A stretch of 64,000 nt of DNA, taken from positions 23,440-87,439 of the forward strand of contig JACRAM010000049.1 of NCBI GenBank assembly GCA_016213405.1. The letters are read 5' to 3'. This DNA comes from Bacteroidota bacterium (GTDB lineage Bacteria; Bacteroidota; Bacteroidia; Palsa-948). The translations under genes and the position numbers were made by a program. This document shows positions 34,110 through 42,949 of the stretch, piece by piece; position 1 is the stretch's first letter; each line of letters starts with the position of its first letter. The notes beneath the pieces were generated by a model. The model searched no databases. It saw only the letters and a list, made by a program, of their open reading frames with translations, and had not been told where the DNA came from.

Positions 34110-35321
34110 CTAATGGAATTTCTTCTTCCCTTCTTTCACCATTTTCTTCAGCATCACGCTGGGGCGATAGCGGTCTTCGGCATATTCGGAATATAAATTT
34201 TCAAGTCCTGTGAGAACTTTGTCAATTCCCAATTCATCTGCCCAGTGTAAAAGCCCTTTGGGATAATTCACGCCCTTTGTCATGGCAAGATCAATGTCTT
34301 CTTTGGTGGCAACTCCGTAATACAAGGCATCTGCCGCCTCATTAATGAGCATTACAAGTATGCGAAAAAATATAGCCCCACCTACCTGCCCGTCCGGCAG
34401 GCGGGAATCCTCCCCATTGGGGAGGACTTGTATTACTTTCTCCCTCGCTAACGGAGAGGGTTGGGGTGGGGCTTCATAATTGTAATAACCCCTGCCCGAT
34501 TTTTTTCCGAAATGTTTTGCTTCAAAGAGGAGCCGCTGCGTGAGTGATGGTTTATATTTGGGGTCAAAGAAAAATTGTTTCCAGATTGTTTCGGTCACCG
34601 TGTAATTGATATCGTTGCCAATCATGTCCATCAACTCGAAGGGTCCCATTTTAAATCCACCCAGTTCTTTCATCGCTCCATCAATAGTAGAAAAGTCAGC
34701 TAATCCTTCTTCATAGATCCGTATTGCTTCCCCGTAAAACGGACGTGCCACACGGTTCACAATAAACCCCGGAGTATCTTTCGCTATCACAGGAGTTTTT
34801 TCCCACGATTCCATCAACAGCTTTATCTTCGGTGCAATGTTTTTATCGGAAGAAATGCCGGGGATGATCTCTACCAATGGCATGACGGGAGCAGGATTGA
34901 AAAAATGAATGCCTATCACTCTTTCGGGTTTGGCGCAGGCGGAGGCGATGGAAGTAATGGAGAGCGAAGAAGTGTTGGATGCCAGCACGCAGTTGCCGTA
35001 CACGATTTTCTCCATGTCGGAAAAAACCTTCTGCTTCACTTCAAGATTCTCAACTATGGCTTCGATGACAAGCCCGCAATGCCTGAAATCAGAAAGCGAC
35101 AGGGCAAAATGAATTCCGGAGAAAATATTTTTTGCTTCATCGGCAGATATTTTTCCTTTCTCTGTTAATTTTTTCAGCGTGGCATCAAGATTTGCTTTTG
35201 CCCGCTCAAGCGCGAATGAATCGCTGTCAAACAAAATCACTTTGTGTCCTGCCGCTGCCGCCACCTGGGCAATGCCGCTTCCCATCGCTCCTGAACCTAC
35301 TATTCCAATTGTTTCCTTCAT
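34110..35321 (-). CDS. 3-hydroxyacyl-CoA dehydrogenase with an in-frame repeat insertion
   Basis: 403 residues. NAD-binding GxGxxG at ~7-13 (IVGSGAMGSGIAQ), then the HCDH domains with catalytic HFFNPAPVMPLVEI-type His-Glu at ~138-151, and a second C-terminal HCDH repeat (DLAMTKGVNYPKGLLHWAD). It oxidises 3-hydroxyacyl-CoA in fatty acid or butanoate metabolism. A 100-bp palindromic element (34374-34473, codons ~283-316) lies between GYYNYE and the C-terminal domain and adds ~34 residues, including PPQPSPLAREK. Product probably still folds because the join between domains is tolerant. Two nt from the Y-family polymerase gene upstream. Confidence 0.92.
   Translation of the reverse strand: MKETIGIVGSGAMGSGIAQVAAAAGHKVILFDSDSFALERAKANLDATLKKLTEKGKISADEAKNIFSGIHFALSLSDFRHCGLVIEAIVENLEVKQKVFSDMEKIVYGNCVLASNTSSLSITSIASACAKPERVIGIHFFNPAPVMPLVEIIPGISSDKNIAPKIKLLMESWEKTPVIAKDTPGFIVNRVARPFYGEAIRIYEEGLADFSTIDGAMKELGGFKMGPFELMDMIGNDINYTVTETIWKQFFFDPKYKPSLTQRLLFEAKHFGKKSGRGYYNYEAPPQPSPLAREKVIQVLPNGEDSRLPDGQVGGAIFFRILVMLINEAADALYYGVATKEDIDLAMTKGVNYPKGLLHWADELGIDKVLTGLENLYSEYAEDRYRPSVMLKKMVKEGKKKFH
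34374..34473. repeat. Paired-arm element, perfect agccccac/gtggggct ends, inside hydroxyacyl-CoA dehydrogenase gene
   Basis: Hairpins ctgcccgtccggcaggcggg, cctccccattggggagg and ctccctcgctaacggaga-ggg in order, bounded by perfect 8-bp inverted ends. The most complete copy of this family in the window. Confidence 0.9.
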
Positions 35322-35322
35322 A

Positions 35323-36618
35323 TTAATACAGATGTTTTACTGAACCGAATCCGATGGCATCTTTGTAAACTTCCACTTCATGCAGTTCAGCGGCTTTCTG
35401 GATGCTGTCGTTTCCGAATTTGTTTTTTATATCGTACATAGTTTTTCTCAAATGGTGCTGCTGAACATTGTTTTCAAACATATCGTATTGCAGCGCGCAG
35501 TCAGGGATAAAGTTAAAAACATTCACGCCCATCATGCTCATCTGCGTGTTGATGACGGGTTCGCAGTGATTGGCTTTCTGAAAATGTTCCATGCGGTTTT
35601 TTATAAGCAGAACCATTTTCATGGCATCCTGAACAGGATTTTTGTCGCAGTTAAAACTCTCTTTGTAATAAACACCATTCTCATACCGGGCAGTGAACAT
35701 CACATCTTTCGCATACACTTCCTGCTTCACCATTCTTTTTTCAAGCGTGGTGCAGAGCGATACGAGCAAGTCATCCAGCATTTTCACATTTTTTCGCTGC
35801 GAGGCGGATATCTGCCTCATCGCCTGCATGCTTTTGTAATCGTGGGTTGAAAAATCAACTTCAGAAAAATTAAGGCGGTAGTGCCAGTAAATCCCGACAA
35901 TGCTGTTGCAGGCGGTTTTTAATTTTTCAACAGGCATGTGGCGCAGCTGAAGCGGTGTATGTATTCCGGCAAGTTTCAGTTTCATTGCCATGGCTTTGGC
36001 GATGCCGGGCAAATCGGTCAAGGTAAGTTTGCTCAGCACTTCGTCAATGTTATCAGGAGAAATCACTGTCAGTCCATCAGGTTTCTGAATATCAGAACCC
36101 AGTTTTGCAAGGAAAGCGTTTGGAGCAATTCCGATGGAGCATTTCATATAATCCCCTACTTCATTTCTAATGTCTTCCTTAATTTGCTTTGCCACTTGAA
36201 CCAAATCTTTATGGACTAATTTGTAAGAACTAAAATTTATCACCGCCTCGTCAATGCTTTTCGGAATCACTTCTTCAGAATATTTTTTCAAAACCTTCAT
36301 TATCTGCTTATGAAATTCACGGTAGCGGTTGGGGTGTGTTTCAAGAGGAATTAATTCAGGGCAAATCTTCATCGCTTCGTTCAGGCGTACTCCGAGTTTG
36401 ATCCCTTTTTTCTTTGCTTCAATGGAAGGCGCAATCACGCAACCGTATTTTCCGGTATAAACACACACCGCAACGGGGCGGTTCCGCAGATAAAAATTCA
36501 CCTGTTGTTCGCAGGTTGCAAAAAAAGAATTCATATCCACAAACATGATGTTCGGGGTTAAATCTTTTTTAATATGATTTTGCTGAACCTGCATTATTCG
36601 GCTAAGATAGTTATCCAT
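35323..36618 (-). CDS. Y-family DNA polymerase (DinB/Pol IV-like)
   Basis: 431 residues. Palm motif IMFVDMNSFFATCEQQ holds the first catalytic Asp (~28), EVIPKSIDEAVINFS the Asp-Glu pair (~105), then helix-hairpin-helix (LTDLPGIAKAMAMKLKLAGI near 200) and the little-finger domain to the end. Error-prone translesion polymerase; somewhat longer than Pol IV (~350). Could equally be named UmuC-like; the family call is firm, the gene name is not. Upstream of the dehydrogenase with a one-base gap. Confidence 0.92.
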   Translation of the reverse strand: MDNYLSRIMQVQQNHIKKDLTPNIMFVDMNSFFATCEQQVNFYLRNRPVAVCVYTGKYGCVIAPSIEAKKKGIKLGVRLNEAMKICPELIPLETHPNRYREFHKQIMKVLKKYSEEVIPKSIDEAVINFSSYKLVHKDLVQVAKQIKEDIRNEVGDYMKCSIGIAPNAFLAKLGSDIQKPDGLTVISPDNIDEVLSKLTLTDLPGIAKAMAMKLKLAGIHTPLQLRHMPVEKLKTACNSIVGIYWHYRLNFSEVDFSTHDYKSMQAMRQISASQRKNVKMLDDLLVSLCTTLEKRMVKQEVYAKDVMFTARYENGVYYKESFNCDKNPVQDAMKMVLLIKNRMEHFQKANHCEPVINTQMSMMGVNVFNFIPDCALQYDMFENNVQQHHLRKTMYDIKNKFGNDSIQKAAELHEVEVYKDAIGFGSVKHLY

Positions 36619-36724
36619 CTAAAACCACGTTGTTTTTGAGTTCTTCCCCTATGATAATCAGATAAGGGGGTTTCTCCGTTAATAATTTCTTGGGCTAAAC
36701 TTGCTTATGTCAAGATAAATTCTA

Positions 36725-36732
36725 TATTTTTG
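36725..36732 (+). promoter_or_regulatory. -7 promoter element TATTTTTG, with TTG at 36701-36703
   Basis: Exact TAnnTTTG, 23 bases before the secreted protein ATG, with a possible -33 TTG 21 bases upstream, close to consensus spacing. Confidence 0.65.
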
Positions 36733-36755
36733 TCGCAAATAAGAAACATATAATA

Positions 36756-37541
36756 ATGAAGCGTTCATTTTTGTTGGCATCCTTATCAATTTGTTTCCTG
36801 TTTTCTCAGGCGGGAACTATTGTTGTTGAAGGAAAATATCAAAACAAAAACATCTATATCCAAAATGCTTACTCTCAGGCAGGAGTAGGTTTTTGCGCAT
36901 ATGCTGTTTATGTGAATGGAAAATTAACCAACGATGAAGTGAATTCAACTGCATTTGAAATCGACCTGTCACAACTGCAGTTAAAATACGGGCAAGATAT
37001 TACCATAAAAATTTTTCACAGAGATGGATGCACTCCCCCGCGTGTTTTAAATCCGGATGCGCTGAAACCCATTCCTACGTTTGAAGTAACAGCCATGAAA
37101 ATGACAAACGATGGACTTATTACCTGGACGGCAAAAAACGAAGGCGGCTCGCTCCCCTATATTGTTGAACAGTTCCGCTGGAACAAATGGGTGAATGTGG
37201 GAGAAATTCAGGGCGTAGGAACTCCTGGCGAACACGATTATAAATTTTTGGTTACAGCGCTTCACTCGGGAGAAAATAAATTCCGGCTGAAGCAAGTTGG
37301 CTACCAGGCAAAATATTCTGCTGAAGTAAAAATAGTTTCCAGCACTCCCCGGTGCATTTTTTCCACCTCCAAAAGCAGCAAGCAGATTGATTTCACCTGC
37401 GGAACATTGTATGAGGTGTATGATTATTACGGAAGCGTGGTGAAAAAAGGATATGGAACAAGAGTGGATATTGCCAACCTGCAAAAAGGCGGCTACTATG
37501 TTTGCTTTGACAACAGCATTGGCGAGTTGAAAAAGAAATAA
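36756..37541 (+). CDS. Secreted protein with degenerate T9SS-like end
   Basis: 261 residues. Signal peptide ends FSQAGT. Middle region beta-rich; VNVGEIQGVGTPGEHDYKFL near 150 looks like an FN3-type fold. The tail YEVYDYYGSVVKKGYGTRVD and IANLQKGGYYVCFDNSIGEL has the spacing of a T9SS domain but lacks the YPNP start and a clear final beta strand. Own promoter. No known function. Confidence 0.8.
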   Translation: MKRSFLLASLSICFLFSQAGTIVVEGKYQNKNIYIQNAYSQAGVGFCAYAVYVNGKLTNDEVNSTAFEIDLSQLQLKYGQDITIKIFHRDGCTPPRVLNPDALKPIPTFEVTAMKMTNDGLITWTAKNEGGSLPYIVEQFRWNKWVNVGEIQGVGTPGEHDYKFLVTALHSGENKFRLKQVGYQAKYSAEVKIVSSTPRCIFSTSKSSKQIDFTCGTLYEVYDYYGSVVKKGYGTRVDIANLQKGGYYVCFDNSIGELKKK

Positions 37542-37543
37542 GA

Positions 37544-37585
37544 AGCCCATCCTAAATCCTTCCCGAAGGGAAGGACTTGTAGTAC
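37544..37585. repeat. Left half of the agccca paired-arm element
   Basis: agcccatcctaaatccttcc with ccttcccgaagggaagg; fills the gap between two convergent genes. No right arm. Confidence 0.75.
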
Positions 37586-38248
37586 TTATCTTTCCGTTAC
37601 AATTCTTTTTATAATTTCTTCAAGCTCGGCAATTATCATTGCGGTTGCTCCCCAGATTATTTTTCCGTTGATATGGTAACAGGGAACTTTCATTTTCTTA
37701 TTTTTCACTTTGATATGTTTGAGGATGGCGCTTTTATTTTTTGGAGAAAGAAATTCTTCTGCATCGCACTCCAGCAAATCTTCTACTTCAAGGGGCTGAA
37801 TTTTGAATACAGGTTTTATATGGCAGATGCCAACAAAGGGATGCACCAGATAATTGCTCACCGGAATATAAAGCGGTGTTAATGCTCCCAGCAGCGAAAC
37901 AGATCTTCTGTTTACACCTATTTCTTCTTCCGTTTCTCTGAGAGCTGTTTCAGATAAATCTATATCAGAGTCATCATACCCGCCTCCGGGAAAAGAAACC
38001 TGCCCGGCATGATTGCCCCCCTCATTTTCCGGGCGAAGAATCAGCACTGTTTTAGGAGAAAATTTTCTTACATCGGGATAGAGCAAAATAAGAACTGCGC
38101 TTTTTTTAGGAACAACGTTTTCTTTCAAATATTCACCAGGCGGAGTTCTGCCAAGTGGAGCCATTAATTTCTGAGCAGAAAACCCCGGCAAATCCTTTTT
38201 TATTTCAGCAGATAATTTTTTTACGAATTCTTCAAACATATCATTCAT
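37586..38248 (-). CDS. Nudix hydrolase, CoA pyrophosphatase-like
   Basis: 220 residues. PGGGYDDSDIDLSETALREE-like Nudix box (really SFPGGGYDDSDIDLSETALR then ETEEEIGV, ~90-115) with the UPF0035/CoA-hydrolase spacing, preceded by KKSAVLILLYP-type strands. It cleaves CoA or related nucleoside diphosphates. Convergent with the secreted protein; a half palindromic element sits between them. Confidence 0.88.
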   Translation of the reverse strand: MNDMFEEFVKKLSAEIKKDLPGFSAQKLMAPLGRTPPGEYLKENVVPKKSAVLILLYPDVRKFSPKTVLILRPENEGGNHAGQVSFPGGGYDDSDIDLSETALRETEEEIGVNRRSVSLLGALTPLYIPVSNYLVHPFVGICHIKPVFKIQPLEVEDLLECDAEEFLSPKNKSAILKHIKVKNKKMKVPCYHINGKIIWGATAMIIAELEEIIKRIVTER

Positions 38249-38346
38249 CTAAAATATTGCTTTAACCGTCCAACATTATGACCAGTTCGTCAAAAGTTTT
38301 GTAACCTATCGGATTTAATCCGTAAAATAATTTAAATGCAGACTCT

Positions 38347-39825
38347 ATGCATCATCATTACGCTCTAAAAATAGTTGGATTTTGTCTTCTCTCGCTCGGA
38401 ATTATTAACTCTCCCATTTGCAGCCATGTTAATGATTCCTCTGCTGATTCAGATTCTCTCAAAAACGCCATTGATATTCCTCAGATTCTCACCAGAAAAA
38501 AATTGGTTGCGCTTACCGACAATAGTTCCACCAGCTATTTTATATATAAAGGAGAGCCGATGGGTTATGAATACGAACTGCTTCAATTGTTCGCCAAGAG
38601 TCTGAATGTGGAGCTAAAAATCATTATGGCTAAGAATATGAATGAAATTCTTGAGCAGCTAAGAAAAGGTGAAGCGGATATTGTTTGCGCAAACCTGACA
38701 GTGACAGAAGAACGGATGAAAAAAGTTAATTTCTCTGAGCCACTGATTTATACAAGGCAGGTTCTTGTTCAAAAAAAACCAAAAGGATGGCAGAACATGA
38801 ATGCAGAAAAGCTCAGCGGGAATCTTGTCCGCACAGCCATTGATTTGTCAGGAAAGAATGTTTATGTAAGAAAAAGTTCATCCTTCTATTCCCGCCTGGT
38901 GAACCTTCAGGAAGAAATAGCTTCAAAAATAAATATCACTGAAGTTCCAGGTGAAATCACAACGGAAGAATTAATTGCAATGGTGGCAAGCGGAAAAATA
39001 CCCTACACCATTGCCGATGAAAATGTGGCCATGGTAAATCAAACCTATTATCCGCAGATAGATATAAAAACAGCCATCAGTTTTCCCCAGAAGATTGCCT
39101 GGGCTGTAAATAAAAAATCTCCTCTTCTGCTTTCTGAATTAAACAGCTGGATACAAAATCAGAAAACCACTTCTGACTACGCGGTTCTGTACAACAAATA
39201 TTTCAGAAATCCTAAAGGCGCTGGGCAAAGAAATGAAAGCCAGTTCTCTTCTTTCGGAGGAAATAAAATTTCTCCCTACGATGATATGATAATTGCTTAC
39301 AGCAAAGAAATCGGATGGGACTGGCGCTTGCTTGCTTCGATGATTTATCAGGAATCAAAATTCAACCCCAATGCTGAATCGTGGGCTGGCGCCTGCGGGC
39401 TCATGCAGATGATTCCTTCCACGGCTGAGATTTACGGAATTGATACCTGCGGGGCAACGCCTATTCAAAGCATTGATGCAGGAACAAGGCATATCATCAA
39501 ACTGGATAATTACTGGTCGAAATTAATTTCAAATAAAGAGGAACGGATTAAGTTTATTCTTGCATCCTACAACGTAGGATTAGGGCATATTATTGACGCA
39601 AGAAATCTTGCAAAAAAATTCGGGAAGAACCCTGACTTGTGGTATAATAACGTGGAGAAATTCATCCTCCTTAAATCAAAACCGCTGTATTATAACGATC
39701 CGGTTGTGCGATGCGGCTATTGCCGTGGCGAAGAGCCCTATAATTATGTCCGCGAAATCCTTTCAAGGTATGAGCATTATAAAAATGTGATAAATGAAAA
39801 AGAACCATTGGTAGCCACTATTTGA
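38347..39825 (+). CDS. MltF-like membrane-bound lytic murein transglycosylase
   Basis: 492 residues. Signal sequence, a family 3 solute-binding domain (~50-275, ADIVCANLTVTEERMKKVNF), then an SLT domain (~305-430) with catalytic Glu336 in MIYQESKFNPNAESWAGACG, followed by LMQMIPSTA and ASYNVGLGHIIDA. It cleaves peptidoglycan glycan strands, forming anhydro-MurNAc ends. Two-domain architecture is that of MltF. Single gene. Confidence 0.95.
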   Translation: MHHHYALKIVGFCLLSLGIINSPICSHVNDSSADSDSLKNAIDIPQILTRKKLVALTDNSSTSYFIYKGEPMGYEYELLQLFAKSLNVELKIIMAKNMNEILEQLRKGEADIVCANLTVTEERMKKVNFSEPLIYTRQVLVQKKPKGWQNMNAEKLSGNLVRTAIDLSGKNVYVRKSSSFYSRLVNLQEEIASKINITEVPGEITTEELIAMVASGKIPYTIADENVAMVNQTYYPQIDIKTAISFPQKIAWAVNKKSPLLLSELNSWIQNQKTTSDYAVLYNKYFRNPKGAGQRNESQFSSFGGNKISPYDDMIIAYSKEIGWDWRLLASMIYQESKFNPNAESWAGACGLMQMIPSTAEIYGIDTCGATPIQSIDAGTRHIIKLDNYWSKLISNKEERIKFILASYNVGLGHIIDARNLAKKFGKNPDLWYNNVEKFILLKSKPLYYNDPVVRCGYCRGEEPYNYVREILSRYEHYKNVINEKEPLVATI

Positions 39826-39936
39826 TGTTTGGAATGTAAGTTGTGAGGGTTTGTCTAACAAATTGAGTGAGTCGTCTAAATAATTGATAAATAGAAACCT
39901 TTTTAGGCACAATAACGTACAAAAACGAGAAGGCAA

Positions 39937-40140
39937 ATGAAGTCTCAAACGCCAAATAAACAACAAACAATGAATCCAGAAAAACTACACGATTTTGTTA
40001 CTTGGTTAAATGGTCAAGTAGAACATCTCTCCTCGGCAATTAACGAGGCTCATGATGACAGTAACTTCGGCAGAGAAGCTCAATTTGAAGGTATGCGCGA
40101 TGCATTCATGCGGTGCCTTAATAAACTGACAAGAGAATAA
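39937..40140 (+). CDS. Small protein with the FGR/EGMRDAL domain
   Basis: 67 residues from ATG 39937 (an ATG at 39970, giving 56 residues, is the start that aligns best with the other two copies). Pattern WLNGQVEHLSSAINEA then FGREAQFEGMRDAFMRCLNK. Shared gaplessly with residues 1-56 of the 19726-20382 product and with 17631-17810. Monocistronic. Function unknown. Confidence 0.7.
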   Translation: MKSQTPNKQQTMNPEKLHDFVTWLNGQVEHLSSAINEAHDDSNFGREAQFEGMRDAFMRCLNKLTRE

Positions 40141-40178
40141 CAGCAGAAGCTAACTGACCAAAAAATTAAGAAACCCCG

Positions 40179-40769
40179 CTACTTTACGCAAGGCAGTTGG
40201 TTAATAAATACATTGGGATTCGCAACAACATATTCTTCATCTTTTTTTGACCAGAAAATTCTCACCCGTTGCAATTCTTCAGACTGAAGCAATTCCGAGG
40301 CATTTTTAGGCAGGTAAGCAAAAGAAGAATACTCTGTAAATTCTTTAGAAAGATCTGTATTCCCGCTAAATGTTGCACCAAAAGGAAGTTCTACCGCTTT
40401 GCCAGACTTCAAAATAAAAACAATCTTATTGCCTTTCTTTATCATTCCGTAGTATTGAAACGCATCGTCTGAATGAATGTTAAACCGAAAATAGATGCCT
40501 AATATTGAATCCACATTCATACAGCTTAAATACCCTTTGAAAAAATCCTCATTCTTGTACGCCTCTCTTGTTGCACTATCAGTAAATTCTAATAATATAA
40601 ACTTTTGTTCATCCACCATCCTGATTCTCCTTCCCACAGGGTCTTTTTCATCCCGTGAATAGGAACAACTTCCGGATGGTTTGGGCAATGCTGATTTTAC
40701 TTCTTCTTTAGATTGTTTGCATGCAAAAAAACAAACTGTAGATAACAGAAGAAGTGAGATGTATTTCAT
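40179..40769 (-). CDS. Lipoprotein of unknown function
   Basis: 196 residues from ATG 40767-40769; the longer frame reads through the tRNA-Asp gene and is discounted. Lipoprotein signal TVCFFACKQS. Beta-rich, with paired Cys (one in SGSCSYS, one at the end NQLPCVK). Immediately downstream of tRNA-Asp and possibly cotranscribed with it. Confidence 0.75.
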   Translation of the reverse strand: MKYISLLLLSTVCFFACKQSKEEVKSALPKPSGSCSYSRDEKDPVGRRIRMVDEQKFILLEFTDSATREAYKNEDFFKGYLSCMNVDSILGIYFRFNIHSDDAFQYYGMIKKGNKIVFILKSGKAVELPFGATFSGNTDLSKEFTEYSSFAYLPKNASELLQSEELQRVRIFWSKKDEEYVVANPNVFINQLPCVK

Positions 40770-40788
40770 GGCATAAAACTTTGTTTTG

Positions 40789-40862
40789 CGGACCGGACGG
40801 GATTCGAACCCGCGACCTCTTCCGTGACAGGGAAGCATTCTAACCAGCTGAACTACCGGTCC
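40789..40862 (-). tRNA. tRNA-Asp (GTC)
   Basis: 74-base cloverleaf on the minus strand. Acceptor stem GGACCGG/CCGGTCC, D-arm GTTCAGCTGGTTAGAATGC, anticodon loop with GTC in CCTGTCACG, T-arm CGGGTTCGAATCCCG. CCA is not encoded. Confidence 0.97.
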
Positions 40863-40872
40863 AAAAAGCAGA

Positions 40873-40880
40873 CAAAAGTA
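40873..40880 (-). promoter_or_regulatory. -7 promoter element TACTTTTG of tRNA-Asp
   Basis: Exact TAnnTTTG ten bases before the tRNA 5' end on the minus strand. Confidence 0.65.
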
Positions 40881-40928
40881 TGTTTTTTTTTTACAAATCA
40901 GTACTAAGACTTTTCTTGTTGAGAAAAT

Positions 40929-41816
40929 TCACTTCAGCGATATGAGATGTTCCGCGAGAGATTTTGCAACCTGAGAATTTACATTTACCAGCGGAAGACG
41001 GACATGTGCAGAGCATATCTTCATCATCTCCATCAAACATTTCACTCCAGCAGGACTTCCATCCGAAAAAATAAGGCGTGTAAATTCGTCAAGTTTATAA
41101 TGCAGCACTTGCGCTTTGGAATAATTCCCGGCAATCGCCATCCGAACCATTTCAGAAAATTCTTTTGGGAAAGCATTTGCAATAACTGAAATAACTCCAT
41201 CTCCGCCTGAGGCAAGAATAGGAAGTGTAATCAAATCATCTCCGGATATCACCAGAAAATCTTTTGGTTTGTATTTGATGAGTTTCATTATCTGATCAAA
41301 GTTTCCTGATGCTTCTTTCACAGCGAAAATATTTTTCACCTCTTCAGCAAGTTGTAATGTTGTTTCAGCAGTGATGTTAGAACAGGTTCTTCCCGGAACA
41401 TTGTAAACTATCATGGGAAGCGGGCATGCATTTCCAATTGCTTTATAGTGTTCAATAATTCCTCGTTGATTCGGTTTGTTGTAATAGGGGGAAACAGAAA
41501 GAATGGCATCTACTCCTTTCAAATCATATTGCTTGAAAGTATCTATTACTTCACGGGTATTGTTTCCGCCAATTCCAACAACTACAGGAACTCGCTTGTT
41601 TACATGTTCAACAGTATATTTTACAAGAGATTTCTTTTCTTCTTTGCTGAGCACAGGGGTTTCTCCGGTTGTTCCCAATGAAACCATATATTCAACTCCT
41701 CCCGATATAATATGGTCAATAACTTTTCCGAGAGATTTAAAATCAATAGCTCCATCTTTATGAAAAGGGGTAACAAGCGCAACACCTGTCCCTCTGAATT
41801 TACTGTACTTGCTCAT
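40929..41816 (-). CDS. dapA: 4-hydroxy-tetrahydrodipicolinate synthase
   Basis: 295 residues, full length. TIM barrel with the Schiff-base Lys in FAVKEASGN near 163, Tyr in SPYYNKPNQRG near 135, and GTTGETP near 45. First step of the diaminopimelate/lysine branch. Last gene of the polysaccharide run; its ATG overlaps the stop of the preceding small gene by four bases, so it seems cotranscribed with it. Confidence 0.97.
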   Translation of the reverse strand: MSKYSKFRGTGVALVTPFHKDGAIDFKSLGKVIDHIISGGVEYMVSLGTTGETPVLSKEEKKSLVKYTVEHVNKRVPVVVGIGGNNTREVIDTFKQYDLKGVDAILSVSPYYNKPNQRGIIEHYKAIGNACPLPMIVYNVPGRTCSNITAETTLQLAEEVKNIFAVKEASGNFDQIMKLIKYKPKDFLVISGDDLITLPILASGGDGVISVIANAFPKEFSEMVRMAIAGNYSKAQVLHYKLDEFTRLIFSDGSPAGVKCLMEMMKICSAHVRLPLVNVNSQVAKSLAEHLISLK

Positions 41817-42385
41817 TGCTCAACAATTATTTTATCGTGTTTTTTATTTATAATGGACAGATAAGTGTCGATGTTTCTTAAAAAATATTTCAATCCTTTC
41901 GATGCTTCCGCATCAATCATCAAATCAAAGGTAGAACTATTTCTATCGCTCTTTTTACCAACTTTGAATTTTGCTTTTGATACAGCTGAAACATATTTAA
42001 GAGGGAATGAATCATAAATATTCAGGTCGAGCAAAATATCATATTCGTCTTCTATGAAATTCCGAACATAAATGTTATCCGGAAAATTATACCAGTTCAA
42101 ATCTTTTAGGGTAAAAAAATCATACTCAAGTTTTGAATATGCCATAGGAGGAGTTTGTTTCTGATTATAAAATCCAATTGCCTTCACGCTCTTTTTCATG
42201 TCTTTAAGATAAACAATATACTTTTTAACTAAATCAAAGTTCTCCCTTTCAGTTGCGTCAAAAAGAATCCCAACTGTTTTCGCTTCTTCCAAGTTCATGA
42301 ATGTTTTGTTCCGATGAATAGACTGGAGTTCCATCGAAAGAAAATAATTCCCAATTACATTTTTTATAGAAGAAAAAAAACTCAT
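41813..42385 (-). CDS. DUF6913-like protein coupled to dapA
   Basis: 190 residues from ATG 42383-42385; the longer frame to 42514 runs into the acetyltransferase gene. Starts MSFFSSIKNVIGNYFLSMEL. Middle KTVGILFDATERENFDLVKK looks like a beta-alpha unit; the end YFLRNIDTYLSIINKKHDK is helical. Resembles proteins annotated DUF6913 that often sit next to dapA in Bacteroidota (by memory). Overlaps both the gene before (42382) and dapA (41816) by four bases. Confidence 0.75.
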   Translation of the reverse strand: MSFFSSIKNVIGNYFLSMELQSIHRNKTFMNLEEAKTVGILFDATERENFDLVKKYIVYLKDMKKSVKAIGFYNQKQTPPMAYSKLEYDFFTLKDLNWYNFPDNIYVRNFIEDEYDILLDLNIYDSFPLKYVSAVSKAKFKVGKKSDRNSSTFDLMIDAEASKGLKYFLRNIDTYLSIINKKHDKIIVEQ

Positions 42386-42933
42386 TCTGAAAGAATTCTT
42401 TCTTTTATTTTGGCAGCAGGATTCCCCTGATAAATAGAATATGCTTCCAGTATATCTGTAGCAACAGAGCCAGCCGCAAGGACAGCATGCGACTGACAGG
42501 TAACTCCAGCGCAAACAATAGCTCCTGTTCCAATCCAGACTCCATCTTCTAAAATTATATCTCCAACAATTAAATCAAAAGAAGATTTTTTATAATTATG
42601 ATTTCCGCAGATAAGCATCGCACCCTGAGAAATACAACTGTTCGAACCAATATTTATTTTTCCTAAACTATCCAGCCAAACCCTCTCTCCTATCCATACG
42701 TTATCGCCAATTGAAACATTCCACGGATACTTAATATTCACACGCGGTTTCACAACAACATTACTTCCAACCTTCGCTCCAAACATCCTAAGAAAAAAAA
42801 TCTTGATAAAATTAAACGGACAGTTAGAATTAATGATGCAAGCATTTATGCAATACCAAATAACACGAGTAATCCATGACGCACGGGGATTATACCATGA
42901 ATTATTAAACTTTGACAAATCCGTTTTAAGCAT
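42382..42933 (-). CDS. Putative colanic acid-type acetyltransferase (WcaF-like LbH protein)
   Basis: 183 residues from ATG 42931-42933, which lies three bases after a perfect TACTTTTG -7 element on the same strand. Left-handed beta-helix acyltransferase with hexapeptide repeats (GSNVVVKPRVNIKYPWNVSI, then SIGDNVWIGERVW and DGVWIGTGAIVCAGV). Most likely O-acetylates a sugar of the polysaccharide. Confidence 0.88.
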   Translation of the reverse strand: MLKTDLSKFNNSWYNPRASWITRVIWYCINACIINSNCPFNFIKIFFLRMFGAKVGSNVVVKPRVNIKYPWNVSIGDNVWIGERVWLDSLGKINIGSNSCISQGAMLICGNHNYKKSSFDLIVGDIILEDGVWIGTGAIVCAGVTCQSHAVLAAGSVATDILEAYSIYQGNPAAKIKERILSE

Positions 42934-42936
42934 CTG

Positions 42937-42944
42937 CAAAAGTA
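42937..42944 (-). promoter_or_regulatory. -7 promoter element TACTTTTG before acetyltransferase
   Basis: Exact TAnnTTTG on the minus strand, three bases before the ATG at 42933. It would give acetyltransferase, DUF6913-like and dapA their own transcript apart from the glycosyltransferase run. Confidence 0.5.
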
Positions 42945-42949
42945 AGACT

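Noticed and set aside
40770..40838. N-terminal extension of the lipoprotein gene
   Set aside because: Passes through tRNA-Asp; the lipoprotein signal begins at the downstream ATG.
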